35,887 nt of DNA, taken from assembly GCA_002362385.1 (NCBI GenBank), contig DEUB01000041.1, positions 1 through 35,887 of the forward strand, in the 5' to 3' direction. Shown here in pieces: positions 21,681 through 30,398 of the stretch. The stretch is from Lachnospiraceae bacterium UBA3273. Lineage in GTDB: Bacteria; Bacillota; Clostridia; Lachnospirales; Lachnospiraceae. How positions within the stretch are numbered: the stretch's first letter is position 1; every line of letters starts with the position of its first letter. The position numbers were made by a program, and so were the translations under genes. The notes under the pieces are model-generated. The model did not search any database. It had not been told where the DNA came from and saw only the letters and a list, made by a program, of their open reading frames with translations.

Positions 21681-24305
21681 TTAATCCTTCCAGAAAATTT
21701 CCAGACGGTCTCCGTTTGAAAGAGGCTCCGTATACTGGGCTTTTCTTCCGTTTATTAATGTTTCCACAGCCGTTCCCTGTGGCTTGGATAAGTCAAACTG
21801 AATAAATTGAAAAACATCCACGTAAATGTAATCCGCTTTTCCCGTCATTTCCACTACTTCGTCATTGACAACCACGTAAAGGGTCTGGACTAACGCACCG
21901 TTAATGTTTTCCGTTCTGGCCGGGGGGACCTGGATGCTGCCCGGCGCTTTTTCCGGCTTTGCCGCTTCATCCTCTCCTGCCTCCATGGATCCTTCCGCCA
22001 TTTTGGCATTCGACTGTTCTTCCCTGATGGCTTCCTGCCTTAACTCCTTAATGGAAGTGCCGCTCTTTAAGCGGTTTAAATTGTTCTGCAGGCTCCCGTA
22101 AAGCTCACGGACACTTTTTTCCACCCGCAGGGGCTGTTCTTCCGCGGCATTTCCCCGTCCGGCATTATTTGGGAAAACATTCCTCCCCGTATTTCCTGCC
22201 GCATTTCCTGTTCTGTTCCCTGCAGGCATACTCTGACCTGATGCAGCCGCCTGTATCATTTGGGAAAGCGCTTCCTCCGCCCTTTCATACTGAAGCCGGT
22301 TTACGATCTTTTGCGCATCCCGCTTCGCCTTTTCCAATGAAGAGCCTCCCGCTTCCTTCAAGACTCCATTTTCTGTTTTCCCCCATTGGGAGTTTTCGGC
22401 ATCTGTCTTTGCGGACGCTTTACTTTCTTCTCCCTTCGTTACAGAAGTTTCCTCTTTTTTCAACTCCTGAAAACTTTCCGTCCCTTTTCTCTCTCCTGCA
22501 TCTTCTTCTATTTCTTCCCCTTCTGCTTCCGTCTCTTCATGCAAAAGGGCCGCCCTTTCCGGAAGCTGCTCTTCTATTTGAAGAGAAACCGTAAAATTGT
22601 CATATACCCTGGCATTCAGATCCACCGTTTCATGGTTTACCGCGATCCTCCCTGCATCTTCGGGGGCAATATCCATAAATTCCAAAATCTGGCGGACTGT
22701 ATAAAAATTTAGCAGTTCCACTTGGTCCCCGTCCTGGATCTGATAATAAGCGGACTGAAGCTGCCCGTTTACGCTTGCCAATTTGGGAACGGAAATATCC
22801 TTATCATCCAGATGGATCGTCAGGCTGCCTTCGTACTCGGGCAGTCTGGAAACCTCCATAGACGCCTTCTCCCCGGCTGTAGAGGGAATAACCTCGATCA
22901 TATCATTGTTTCTGATGGGTGCATGGATATCGGTCTCATCCCCGTTTAAGATGACCTTTGCCGACTCTCCCCTGCCCCCTCTGACAGTCACAGGCTTTCC
23001 GTTTAATTCAAATTCCAGCGCACCGCCCCTTTTAGGAAACAGATCCTCATTGGGGAACTCCGCCATAATGGCAGCATCCACAATGGCAAGTCTGTTATTA
23101 TCATACAGCTTGATCCGTTTGCCGTTAAAGGTAACGAAAATAAAATTATTGCTCTGTTCATAAAAATTCAGGCAGATACCGATAGGCGTTACCATAAGGG
23201 AGTCCTTTACCACATCCCGTTTGGTAAAATCTATCTTCATCATAACCTCTTCGCCCCTTACCGCACATCGTTCCGGGGCAATTCCCAAATGCTTTGCCAC
23301 CCGGTCGGTATAGGTAGCTATTTTCCCGCCGCCCCCTACGACAAAAACTGCGCTGACCGGTTTATTCCCGTTTAATTCCTTTATTTTTTCCGCAGCCTTT
23401 GCCGCCATATCTTCCAGATCCCCGTCTACCACCGAAAGTACTTCCTCTTTGGAGATCTTTTGAGGGATTCCCATAATATCCTTATATTCCACCACATCCC
23501 GGTTTTCAATATTCCGCTTGATCTGCTCCGCAGTCTGGAAATCCACCAGACAGTGCCTTGCAATATCCTCTGTCAGACAGTCTCCCGCGACGGGAAGCAT
23601 TCCATAGGCAACAATGCTTCCGTCCTTGGTAATGGAAATATCGGAGGTGCCTGCCCCTACGTCGATCAAAGCAATATTCAGCATGCGGTACATTTCCGGA
23701 ATCGCCAGTTCTATGGCCGCAATAGGCTCTAAGGTCAGGTTTGCCACTTCCAGTCCCGCTAACTCCACCGCCTTATACAAACCGTCCACCACGTCGTCAG
23801 GCAGAAACGTTGCGATCATATCCGCAGAAATCTCCCTTGCCTTATGGTTTTCCAGATTTCCCATGGGATAACCGTTCATATAATAATGCATAACGGAATA
23901 GCCTACGCAGTAAAATTTCATATCGGAATCGTTTTCCTTCTGGAACTGCTCATAGGCCTTCTCTATTCCATAAGAGTCCAATAAATGAATCTCCTCTTTT
24001 GTTACCGTCTTTTCTCCTTCCAGATCCATATCCACATGGACGGTCACAGTCTTTAATACCCGTCCTGCCGCCGCGATACACACCTGCTTTAAGGATTCTC
24101 CCGTCTCCTGACAAAGAAGCTCGGTCACTTCCCGTATGGTATCGCTGACTGCGCCTATGTCATGAATCTGTCCGTCCAACATGGCTCTGGACTCATGTTC
24201 CCTTATTTGCTGGGCTGTTACCACAAAGCGGTCCTTCTGCTTGTATCCTACCGTTCCCACAATGCTTCTGGTCCCAATATCCAGTCCGTATACATAGGAA
24301 CCCAT
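21681..24305 (-). CDS. FtsA-like actin-fold protein with repeated C-terminal modules
   Basis: An 874-residue protein counted from the ATG at 24305 (a GTG upstream overlaps coaE). The first 385 or so residues are an FtsA/PilM-type actin-like ATPase: DIGTRSIVG (9-17), DVGAGTSDI (215-223) and VGGGGKI (323-329) for nucleotide binding, and the FtsA-like NLTLEPIAAIELAI. FtsA itself is about 420 residues; here another 490 follow. Segments ending IRNNDMIEVI (464-473), IQDGDQVELL (523-532) and LSNGDRLEIF (862-871) look like repeats of a ThiS/TGS-like beta-grasp module, separated by a Glu/Ala/Asn-rich, likely disordered linker (about 585-790). No FtsA amphipathic tail is seen at the C-terminus. It may be a division or envelope scaffold in Clostridia. 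The start is 4 bases after the coaE stop. Confidence 0.85.
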   Translation of the reverse strand: MGSYVYGLDIGTRSIVGTVGYKQKDRFVVTAQQIREHESRAMLDGQIHDIGAVSDTIREVTELLCQETGESLKQVCIAAAGRVLKTVTVHVDMDLEGEKTVTKEEIHLLDSYGIEKAYEQFQKENDSDMKFYCVGYSVMHYYMNGYPMGNLENHKAREISADMIATFLPDDVVDGLYKAVELAGLEVANLTLEPIAAIELAIPEMYRMLNIALIDVGAGTSDISITKDGSIVAYGMLPVAGDCLTEDIARHCLVDFQTAEQIKRNIENRDVVEYKDIMGIPQKISKEEVLSVVDGDLEDMAAKAAEKIKELNGNKPVSAVFVVGGGGKIATYTDRVAKHLGIAPERCAVRGEEVMMKIDFTKRDVVKDSLMVTPIGICLNFYEQSNNFIFVTFNGKRIKLYDNNRLAIVDAAIMAEFPNEDLFPKRGGALEFELNGKPVTVRGGRGESAKVILNGDETDIHAPIRNNDMIEVIPSTAGEKASMEVSRLPEYEGSLTIHLDDKDISVPKLASVNGQLQSAYYQIQDGDQVELLNFYTVRQILEFMDIAPEDAGRIAVNHETVDLNARVYDNFTVSLQIEEQLPERAALLHEETEAEGEEIEEDAGERKGTESFQELKKEETSVTKGEESKASAKTDAENSQWGKTENGVLKEAGGSSLEKAKRDAQKIVNRLQYERAEEALSQMIQAAASGQSMPAGNRTGNAAGNTGRNVFPNNAGRGNAAEEQPLRVEKSVRELYGSLQNNLNRLKSGTSIKELRQEAIREEQSNAKMAEGSMEAGEDEAAKPEKAPGSIQVPPARTENINGALVQTLYVVVNDEVVEMTGKADYIYVDVFQFIQFDLSKPQGTAVETLINGRKAQYTEPLSNGDRLEIFWKD

Positions 24306-24309
24306 CGTT

Positions 24310-24921
24310 TTATTTGCCTTCTGCACTTATGTACTCCCCCAGTTTATTATCAATCTGATTATAAGCATCTTCCGGTCTGCCATTATTTTCAATGACCACC
24401 TTGCAGCGCTTCTTAAAAATCTCGTCGGAAAGCTGTTTATCCATAATATTCCTGATCTTCTCATCCGAATACTGCCGCATACTTTTAAGCCGCATCGTTC
24501 TGATTTCCCGCTCTGTATGAATATACCACAATTCGTCCAGAATTTCATCATAATGTTCTTCTATTAAGAGCGCCGCTTCCAAAATAAAAAAATCAAAATT
24601 TCCTTCCTCTGTTACCCGCTGTATTTCCCTGATGACAAATTCCTTTACGGCCGGATGGATCAGGGCATTCACGGCTCCTAAAAGCTCTGCATCCCCAAAG
24701 ACTGACTCCGCCATCTTTTGATTTGATATCCTGCCGTCTTCTGTAAGGACCTCTTTTCCTAACAGCCGTACCACAGGCTCATAGCAGCTTTGTCCCGGCT
24801 CCTTTAAAAAATTTGCGATCTCATCCGCTTTATAGATCTTACTCTTGTAACGGGTTTCTATATAATTAAGGATCAGCGATTTTCCTGCTCCTACACCGCC
24901 TGTAATCCCAATGGTTTTCAT
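24310..24921 (-). CDS. coaE: Dephospho-CoA kinase
   Basis: Phosphorylates the 3'-OH of dephospho-CoA, the last step of CoA synthesis. The 203-residue protein starts with the P-loop GITGGVGAGKS, and has the family segments YKADEIANFLKEPGQ, ILEAALLIEE and the lid-like KSMRQYSDEKIRNIMDKQLSDE. Length is normal. It lies 24 bases after polA and is followed almost without a gap by the FtsA-like gene. The polA-coaE order is a known conserved arrangement in Firmicutes, so a common operon is expected. Confidence 0.94.
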   Translation of the reverse strand: MKTIGITGGVGAGKSLILNYIETRYKSKIYKADEIANFLKEPGQSCYEPVVRLLGKEVLTEDGRISNQKMAESVFGDAELLGAVNALIHPAVKEFVIREIQRVTEEGNFDFFILEAALLIEEHYDEILDELWYIHTEREIRTMRLKSMRQYSDEKIRNIMDKQLSDEIFKKRCKVVIENNGRPEDAYNQIDNKLGEYISAEGK

Positions 24922-24945
24922 GTAAAAGCCTCTCTTCCAACATTT

Positions 24946-27594
24946 TTAATGGGCATCATACCAGTTCTTTCCCACGTTCAGATCCACCTCCAGGGGAACC
25001 GAAAGCACTGCGGCATTTTTCATTTTACTGCTCAAAATTTCCTTTACCTGTTCCTCTTCCTCTTCATAGGTCTCGATCAAAAGCTCATCATGGACCTGTA
25101 AGATCAGTTTTGATCTAAGCCCCGCTTCCTTTAACCCTTTATAGACATCGATCATGGCTATTTTCATAATATCCGCCGCTGTTCCCTGAATAGGCGCATT
25201 CATTGCCGCCCGTTCCCCGAACTGCCTCTGCATGAAGTTACTGGAGGATAACTCCGGCATAGGACGCCTTCTCTCGAACATGGTAGTGGTATATCCTTTT
25301 TCCTTAGCCGTTTTAACCGTCTCATCCTGATAACGCTTTACGTCAGGGTAGGTTTCAAAATACTGTTCCATGTATTTTGCAGCTTCCTTCTGGGAGGTTC
25401 CGATATCCTGGCTCAAGCCGAAGGCACTGATGCCGTAAACAATGCCGAAGTTGACCGCTTTGGCGTTTCTTCTCTGTAAAGGGGTTACCTCTTCCATAGG
25501 CGTATGAAATACCTTTGAGGCCGTGATCCTGTGAATATCCGCATCCGTATGGTAAGCGCCAATCAGCTCTTTATCATTGGATAAATGGGCCAGGATCCGC
25601 AGTTCGATCTGGGAATAATCCGCATCCATCAAAAGACAGCCTTCCTTTGCCACAAAAACCTTGCGGATCATCCTTCCCATTTCCGTCCGCATGGGAATAT
25701 TCTGTAAATTGGGTTCTGTAGAAGAAATACGTCCCGTTGCGGTTATCATCTGATTAAAAGAAGAATGGATCCTGCTTCCCTCGTCAATGAACTCCGTAAG
25801 CCCGTCTGCATAAGTGCTTTTCAGCTTTGCCAATCCTCTGTATTCCAGGATATCCGCCACAATAGGATTCGTGGCAGCTAACTTTTCCAACACATCCGCT
25901 GCGGTGGAATAGCCGGTTTTGGTCTTCTTGCCGCCCTTTAATCCCATCTTATCAAACAGGATCTCTCCCAGCTGCTTCGGAGAATTAATGTTGAAGGTTT
26001 CTCCCGCCTGTTCGTAGATCCGCTTTTCCAGCTCTTCGATTTTTTCCCCCAGGCTTACACTGTATTCCTTTAAGGCCTCGCCTTTTACCATAATGCCTTC
26101 CTTTTCCATGTCATACAGCACATAGGTCAGGGGCATTTCAATCTTTTCGTACAAAGACAGCATATTTTCCTCAGAAAGCGCTTTGTATAAAGGCTCATAG
26201 GAAAGATATGCGGAAAGGCTTTCCATACAGGCATATTCCAGAAAATCTGTATTTTCCTCCTTTGCCGCATCCTTTAAAGACTGTTTTCCAAACCACTGTT
26301 TAAAATCCCTGCAGTTGATGCCGCCGTATTCTCCCGCCACATCCTCGGGCAGATATTCCTTATGGTTGGGATTCAGCAGATATGCGGCAAGCTTGCAGTC
26401 AAAAAACACTCCTGTATCCTCACAGGGAATCATATCATAAGATTTCTTTACGTCAAAAATCAGTATCTTTCCTGAAGTTCCTCCGAAATATTCCGAAAGC
26501 TCCTTGAATCTTAAGCGGATATGGTCCTCTGTAATAAAGTTTTGGATAAACAGGCAGTATAATTCCTCTTCATCGGTACATATGCTCACAGCATATAATT
26601 TTTCTTTATCCCTAAAAAAACTTACCGCACATTTTTTACTTTCCTTGCATCTTTCAAAAATCGTCTCCGCCTCGGAAAGATCGGTAACCGCCTGAAACTT
26701 TCTTTTATTCTCTTCCACAACCTTTGACCGGTCAAATCTGGACAGCATATTTTTAAAGTTCAGCTTGAGGCACCAGTCATATGCCTCTTTGGTAAACAGA
26801 TCGCCAAGGGCCGCATCCTCTAACTGATATGGCAGATCGGCATCTATGCAGATCGTAGCAAGCTTTAAGCTTAAATCCGCCAGGTCACGGTTATTTTCCA
26901 GTGTTTCCCTGATGCTCTTTTTGGATATTTTGTAAAGGTTCTGGTAAATATTTTCAATGGAGCCGTATTCCACCATCAGCCCTGTTGCCGTTTTTTCCCC
27001 TACCTTGGGCACTCCCGGAATATTGTCCGACGCATCCCCCATAAGCGCTTTCAGTTCTATAAACTGCTTTGGCGTGACCTGATAACGCTCCTTGACATCC
27101 TTTGCATAATAGTCCTCGATTTCCGTTCTTCCGCCTTTTGTCTTGGGTATCCTGATCTTAATATGCTCTGTGGCGATCTGCAAAAGATCCCTGTCTCCTG
27201 ATACCAGGGACACTTCAAAGCCTTCCGCCTCGCCTCTCTTTGCCATAGTGCCCAAAATGTCATCGGCTTCCAGCCCCGGCTTTTCCATGATCAGCACGTT
27301 CATGGCAGCAAGGACCTCCTTCATAACCGGCACCTGCTCCCTAAGCTCCTCCGGCATTCCCTTTCTCGTCCCTTTATATTCTTTATACATTTCATGACGG
27401 AAGGTAGGGGCAGACACATCAAAAGCAACTGCCAGCATATCAGGATTTTCTTCGTCTAACAGTTTAAATAAAATATTTAAAAAACCATAAATCCCATTGG
27501 TATGAAGGCCTTCCTGGCTGGTCAGATCCGGCACTCCGTAAAAGGCCCTGTTCAAAATACTGTGTCCATCTATCAATACAAGCTTTTTTGACAT
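24946..27594 (-). CDS. polA: DNA polymerase I
   Basis: An 882-residue family A polymerase for gap filling, RNA primer removal and repair. The N-terminal 5'-3' exonuclease domain (about 1-290) starts LVLIDGHSILNRAFYGVPD and has GLEADDILGT and VSGDRDLLQI. A middle domain (about 310-480) takes the place of the 3'-5' exonuclease, but the metal-binding DxE of motif Exo I is not evident where it should be (near CAVSFFRDKEK), and the Exo II asparagine is missing too; proofreading is probably lost, as in Bacillus stearothermophilus. The polymerase domain (about 500-882) has motif A DADYSQIELRILAHLS, the O-helix RRNAKAVNFGIVYG and motif C VHDELL. It heads the coaE/FtsA-like/walJ/GH25 operon. Confidence 0.96.
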   Translation of the reverse strand: MSKKLVLIDGHSILNRAFYGVPDLTSQEGLHTNGIYGFLNILFKLLDEENPDMLAVAFDVSAPTFRHEMYKEYKGTRKGMPEELREQVPVMKEVLAAMNVLIMEKPGLEADDILGTMAKRGEAEGFEVSLVSGDRDLLQIATEHIKIRIPKTKGGRTEIEDYYAKDVKERYQVTPKQFIELKALMGDASDNIPGVPKVGEKTATGLMVEYGSIENIYQNLYKISKKSIRETLENNRDLADLSLKLATICIDADLPYQLEDAALGDLFTKEAYDWCLKLNFKNMLSRFDRSKVVEENKRKFQAVTDLSEAETIFERCKESKKCAVSFFRDKEKLYAVSICTDEEELYCLFIQNFITEDHIRLRFKELSEYFGGTSGKILIFDVKKSYDMIPCEDTGVFFDCKLAAYLLNPNHKEYLPEDVAGEYGGINCRDFKQWFGKQSLKDAAKEENTDFLEYACMESLSAYLSYEPLYKALSEENMLSLYEKIEMPLTYVLYDMEKEGIMVKGEALKEYSVSLGEKIEELEKRIYEQAGETFNINSPKQLGEILFDKMGLKGGKKTKTGYSTAADVLEKLAATNPIVADILEYRGLAKLKSTYADGLTEFIDEGSRIHSSFNQMITATGRISSTEPNLQNIPMRTEMGRMIRKVFVAKEGCLLMDADYSQIELRILAHLSNDKELIGAYHTDADIHRITASKVFHTPMEEVTPLQRRNAKAVNFGIVYGISAFGLSQDIGTSQKEAAKYMEQYFETYPDVKRYQDETVKTAKEKGYTTTMFERRRPMPELSSSNFMQRQFGERAAMNAPIQGTAADIMKIAMIDVYKGLKEAGLRSKLILQVHDELLIETYEEEEEQVKEILSSKMKNAAVLSVPLEVDLNVGKNWYDAH

Positions 27595-27698
27595 ATTTTT
27601 ATAACTTCCTTTATCTTTATTCCATGTAAAACCCGCAAAAGACAGGAATCCGATGCAGATACTATCCTCTTCCCGCCTTATGGGGTCTTTCTGCCTCT

Positions 27699-28019
27699 TT
27701 ACCAGACCATGTACAGGATCGCAAATCCCAAAACAAAAATGGCAATGACCTCTATCTGCCTGCAGATCCTTTCCACAGTACGGGTTACTTTTATTTTGTG
27801 GACCGCCTGATTCATCTTATGATGAAGTTCATCATCCAAGGAAAAGGAAGCTCCCGCCTCCAAACGGGCGAGCCCTTCCACAGATAAGTACTGGATCGCA
27901 AGCTCTTCCTCGCAATCCTTGCACTGTTTTATATGATTGACAAATTCAGCCAGATTATCCTCGTCTAAGGAATCCTCCAAAAACGCCGGGATCTGCTTCT
28001 CGATTTCTTTACAAGTCAT
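27699..28019 (-). CDS. zf-HC2 domain membrane protein, possible anti-sigma factor
   Basis: A 106-residue protein. The zinc-binding zf-HC2 pattern of anti-sigma factors is visible: Cys3, then His29-x3-Cys33-x2-Cys36 in HIKQCKDC. One membrane helix is at the very C-terminus (about 90-106), so the zinc domain faces the cytoplasm. In ECF systems such a protein holds a sigma factor inactive, but no sigma factor gene is next to it in this window, so its partner is elsewhere or it has another use. The start is uncertain: ATG at 28019 has GGTGAG very near, and a GTG 9 bases upstream is possible. It lies about 100 bases before polA on the same strand. Confidence 0.78.
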   Translation of the reverse strand: MTCKEIEKQIPAFLEDSLDEDNLAEFVNHIKQCKDCEEELAIQYLSVEGLARLEAGASFSLDDELHHKMNQAVHKIKVTRTVERICRQIEVIAIFVLGFAILYMVW

Positions 28020-28116
28020 CCCACTCACCCAAATACCATTTTAGCAAAAATCACGGTTCTTTTCCATCATTATTACAAGAATATTTATTTTTATCTGTTT
28101 TTTATGGTTCTTTTAC

Positions 28117-28145
28117 TTGATTCTTTTTGCCTTGTATGATAATAT
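28117..28145 (+). promoter_or_regulatory. Promoter of tRNA-Leu
   Basis: -35 TTGATT (28117-28122), 17-base spacer, -10 TAATAT (28140-28145), start about 20 bases before the tRNA. Confidence 0.6.
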
Positions 28146-28171
28146 ATATTTCGGCTGTTAAAAACAACCAG

Positions 28172-28254
28172 GCCGGCGTGTCGGAATGGCAGACGAGGCA
28201 GACTCAAAATCTGTTGTGGGCAACCACGTATGGGTTCAAGTCCCATCGCCGGCA
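28172..28254 (+). tRNA. tRNA-Leu, anticodon CAA
   Basis: The acceptor arms GCCGGCG and CGCCGGC pair over 7 bp with an A discriminator. The anticodon stem is GCAGA/TCTGT with loop CTCAAAA, giving anticodon CAA for UUG codons. A long variable arm (TTGTGGGCAACCAC region) marks the class II fold of leucine tRNAs, and GGTTCAAGTCC is the T arm. The CCA end is not encoded and must be added after transcription. It is a single tRNA on its own plus-strand unit. Confidence 0.95.
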
Positions 28255-28259
28255 TATAA

Positions 28260-28310
28260 AGGTGCGAAGCAGAACAAAAAAAGTTCATGTTTCGCACCCT
28301 TTTTATTTTT
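28260..28310 (+). terminator. Terminator after tRNA-Leu
   Basis: GGTGCGAA and TTCGCACC pair, with an inner GAAC/GTTC pair, followed by CTTTTTATTTTT. Confidence 0.85.
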
Positions 28311-28324
28311 AGGATCCTTAAACA

Positions 28325-28354
28325 AAAAGAGCGGATTTTAATGTCCACTCTTTT
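28325..28354 (-). terminator. Terminator after lysA
   Basis: In the minus strand AAAAGAGTGGA pairs with TCCGCTCTTTT (11 bp, one wobble pair) around an 8-base loop, followed by TTGTTT. It lies about 55 bases after the lysA stop codon. Confidence 0.7.
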
Positions 28355-28355
28355 G

Positions 28356-28402
28356 TTATATCTTTTGTTATATCTTTTGCTACATTTTTCTTATATCTTT
28401 TG
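28356..28402. repeat. Short tandem repeat, unit TTATATCTTTTG
   Basis: Two perfect 12-base copies in tandem (28356-28367 and 28368-28379), an 11-base degenerate copy and a third perfect copy (28391-28402). It sits between the lysA stop codon and its terminator. Confidence 0.75.
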
Positions 28403-28409
28403 CCATATT

Positions 28410-29687
28410 CTATTTTTCAAAATCCAGCTTATCGTAAATATCAAAGCAGTCGAAGGTGGCAAAATAATCCTTCTCCGTTTCCGCCCTTCTGATCAGCTGT
28501 ACGCTTCCGTCTTCTTTTAAAAGAAGCTCGGCGCTCTTTAATTTTCCGTTATAATTGTATCCCATGGAAAAACCGTGGGCGCCCGTGTCATGGATCACGA
28601 TATAATCGCCTATATCGATCTTGGGCAGCATTCTGTCTATGGCAAATTTGTCATTGTTCTCACATAAAGAACCTACCACATCATACTTGCAGTCACAGGG
28701 GGCCTCTTCCTTTCCTGCCACGGTAATATGATGATAAGCGCCATAAATAGCCGGCCTCATGAGATTTACCGCACAGGCGTCGCAGCCGATATATTCCTTA
28801 TGGGTGTGTTTTTCATGGATCGCCGTTGTAACCAGGTGTCCGTAAGGTCCCATCATAAAGCGTCCAAGCTCCGTATAGATCGCCACATCCGAAAGCCCTG
28901 CCGGAACCAGCACTTCATCATAGACCTCTTTTACCTTCTGACCGATCAGCCGGATATCGTTAGGCTCCTGATCCGGAGTGTAGGGAATGCCGATACCGCC
29001 GGACAGATTTATGAAGCTTAACGACACGCCCACCTGTTCTTTTATGCGGACTGCAGTTTCAAACAAGGTCTTCGCCAGTGTGGGATAATACTCATTGGTA
29101 ACCGTATTGCTTGCCAGAAAAGCATGCATCCCGAAACGCTTGACCCCTTTTTCTTTCAATACCCTGTAGCCCTCAAAAAGCTGTTCCGTGGTCAGACCGT
29201 ATTTGGCGTCTCCCGGATTGTCCATAATGCTGTTGCTGATCTTGAATACACCGCCGGGATTATAACGCAGGCTCAATGTTTCAGGCAGGCTGCCCAGAGT
29301 CTTTTCCAGAAAATCTATATGGGTAAAATCATCCAGATTAATGATCGCTCCGATTTTGTTTGCATATTCATACTCACTGGCAGGGGTTTCATTGGAAGAA
29401 AACATAATGGATTCTCCCTCTATTCCCATGGCTTTGGATAACATCAGTTCCGTCATGGAAGAACAATCCGTCCCACAGCCGTAATCCCGCAGAATATCAA
29501 TCAAAAAGGGATTGGGCGTTGCCTTTACCGCAAAAAATTCCCGGTATCCGGGATTCCAGGCAAAAGCCTCCTTTAACGCTTTGGCATTCTCACGGATCCC
29601 CTTCTCATCATAAATATGAAAGGGCGTGGGATATTTTTGAACGATCTCATCCAACTGCTCCTTCGTTACAAACGGTTTCTTTTTCAT
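28410..29687 (-). CDS. lysA: Diaminopimelate decarboxylase
   Basis: Makes lysine from meso-diaminopimelate by PLP-dependent decarboxylation. The 425-residue alanine-racemase-fold enzyme has the PLP lysine (Lys55) in REFFAVKATPNP, the glycine-rich LSGGIGIPY, TELGRFMMGPYGHLV, the VGSLCENNDKF motif in place of the usual CExxD segment, and the C-terminal GFSMGYNYNGKLKSAELLL with IRRAET. The ATG at 29687 is preceded by GGAGGA with good spacing; a TTG 15 bases upstream lies inside that site and is unlikely. It is the last gene of a run hisH-hisF-ung-lysA. A close PLP decarboxylase of other specificity is possible but less likely. Confidence 0.88.
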   Translation of the reverse strand: MKKKPFVTKEQLDEIVQKYPTPFHIYDEKGIRENAKALKEAFAWNPGYREFFAVKATPNPFLIDILRDYGCGTDCSSMTELMLSKAMGIEGESIMFSSNETPASEYEYANKIGAIINLDDFTHIDFLEKTLGSLPETLSLRYNPGGVFKISNSIMDNPGDAKYGLTTEQLFEGYRVLKEKGVKRFGMHAFLASNTVTNEYYPTLAKTLFETAVRIKEQVGVSLSFINLSGGIGIPYTPDQEPNDIRLIGQKVKEVYDEVLVPAGLSDVAIYTELGRFMMGPYGHLVTTAIHEKHTHKEYIGCDACAVNLMRPAIYGAYHHITVAGKEEAPCDCKYDVVGSLCENNDKFAIDRMLPKIDIGDYIVIHDTGAHGFSMGYNYNGKLKSAELLLKEDGSVQLIRRAETEKDYFATFDCFDIYDKLDFEK

Positions 29688-29720
29688 AATTTTCTCCTCC
29701 AAGTATCTTTATAATCTTAC

Positions 29721-30395
29721 CTATACATTTTCTATCTGCCAGTCAATGGGCGTAAGGCCGTTTTCTTCCAAAAAAGTATTTGTCTTGCTGAAAGGCCTGC
29801 TTCCGAAAAATCCCCTGTAAGCTGATAAAGGGCTTGGATGGGGCGCCTCTAAGATCAAGTGCCTGGGATTATTTAACATTTTTTTCTTTGTCTGGGCAGG
29901 CGACCCCCAGAGAATAAATACAATGGGCCTGTCCTCTTCATTCAAAATCCTGATCGCCGCATCCGTAAACTGTTCCCAGCCCATTCCTCTATGGGAATTT
30001 GCCTGATGGGCGCGAACCGTCAGCACCGTATTTAAAAGCAAAACTCCCTGTTTTGCCCATTTTACAAGATAACCGTTATTGGGCACATAGCACCCCAGAT
30101 CATCATGTAATTCCTTATAAATATTGACTAAAGAAGGCGGAATTTCAACATCCGGCCTGACAGAAAAGCAGAGGCCGTGAGCCTGTCCCACATTGTGATA
30201 GGGATCCTGTCCGATGATAACTACCTTAACATCCTTAAGCGGTGTCAAGGCAAAGGCATTAAAAATATCATCAGAAGGCGGAAAAATCAGGTGGGTCTTA
30301 TACTCTTCTACGACCTTTTGATATAAATCCCTGTAATATTGTTTGGAAAATTCCGGTTTTAATGGTTCTAACCAATCATTTGCAATTGCAGCCAT
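29721..30395 (-). CDS. ung: Uracil-DNA glycosylase
   Basis: Removes uracil from DNA as the first step of base excision repair. The 224-residue protein carries the catalytic Asp in VVIIGQDPYHNVGQAHG, the FSVRPDVEIPPSLVNIYKEL segment, LLLNTVLTVRAHQANSH, FILWGSPAQTKK and the closing HPSPLSAYRGFFG, all family 1 UDG motifs. Length is normal. Its ATG is 3 bases after the hisF stop codon, so it is translated from the same mRNA; the link to histidine genes is positional and has no obvious functional reason. Confidence 0.97.
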   Translation of the reverse strand: MAAIANDWLEPLKPEFSKQYYRDLYQKVVEEYKTHLIFPPSDDIFNAFALTPLKDVKVVIIGQDPYHNVGQAHGLCFSVRPDVEIPPSLVNIYKELHDDLGCYVPNNGYLVKWAKQGVLLLNTVLTVRAHQANSHRGMGWEQFTDAAIRILNEEDRPIVFILWGSPAQTKKKMLNNPRHLILEAPHPSPLSAYRGFFGSRPFSKTNTFLEENGLTPIDWQIENV

Positions 30396-30398
30396 AAT

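Noticed and set aside
28356..28402. CRISPR-like array
   Set aside because: Units are 12 bases in direct tandem without spacers; no cas genes are present.
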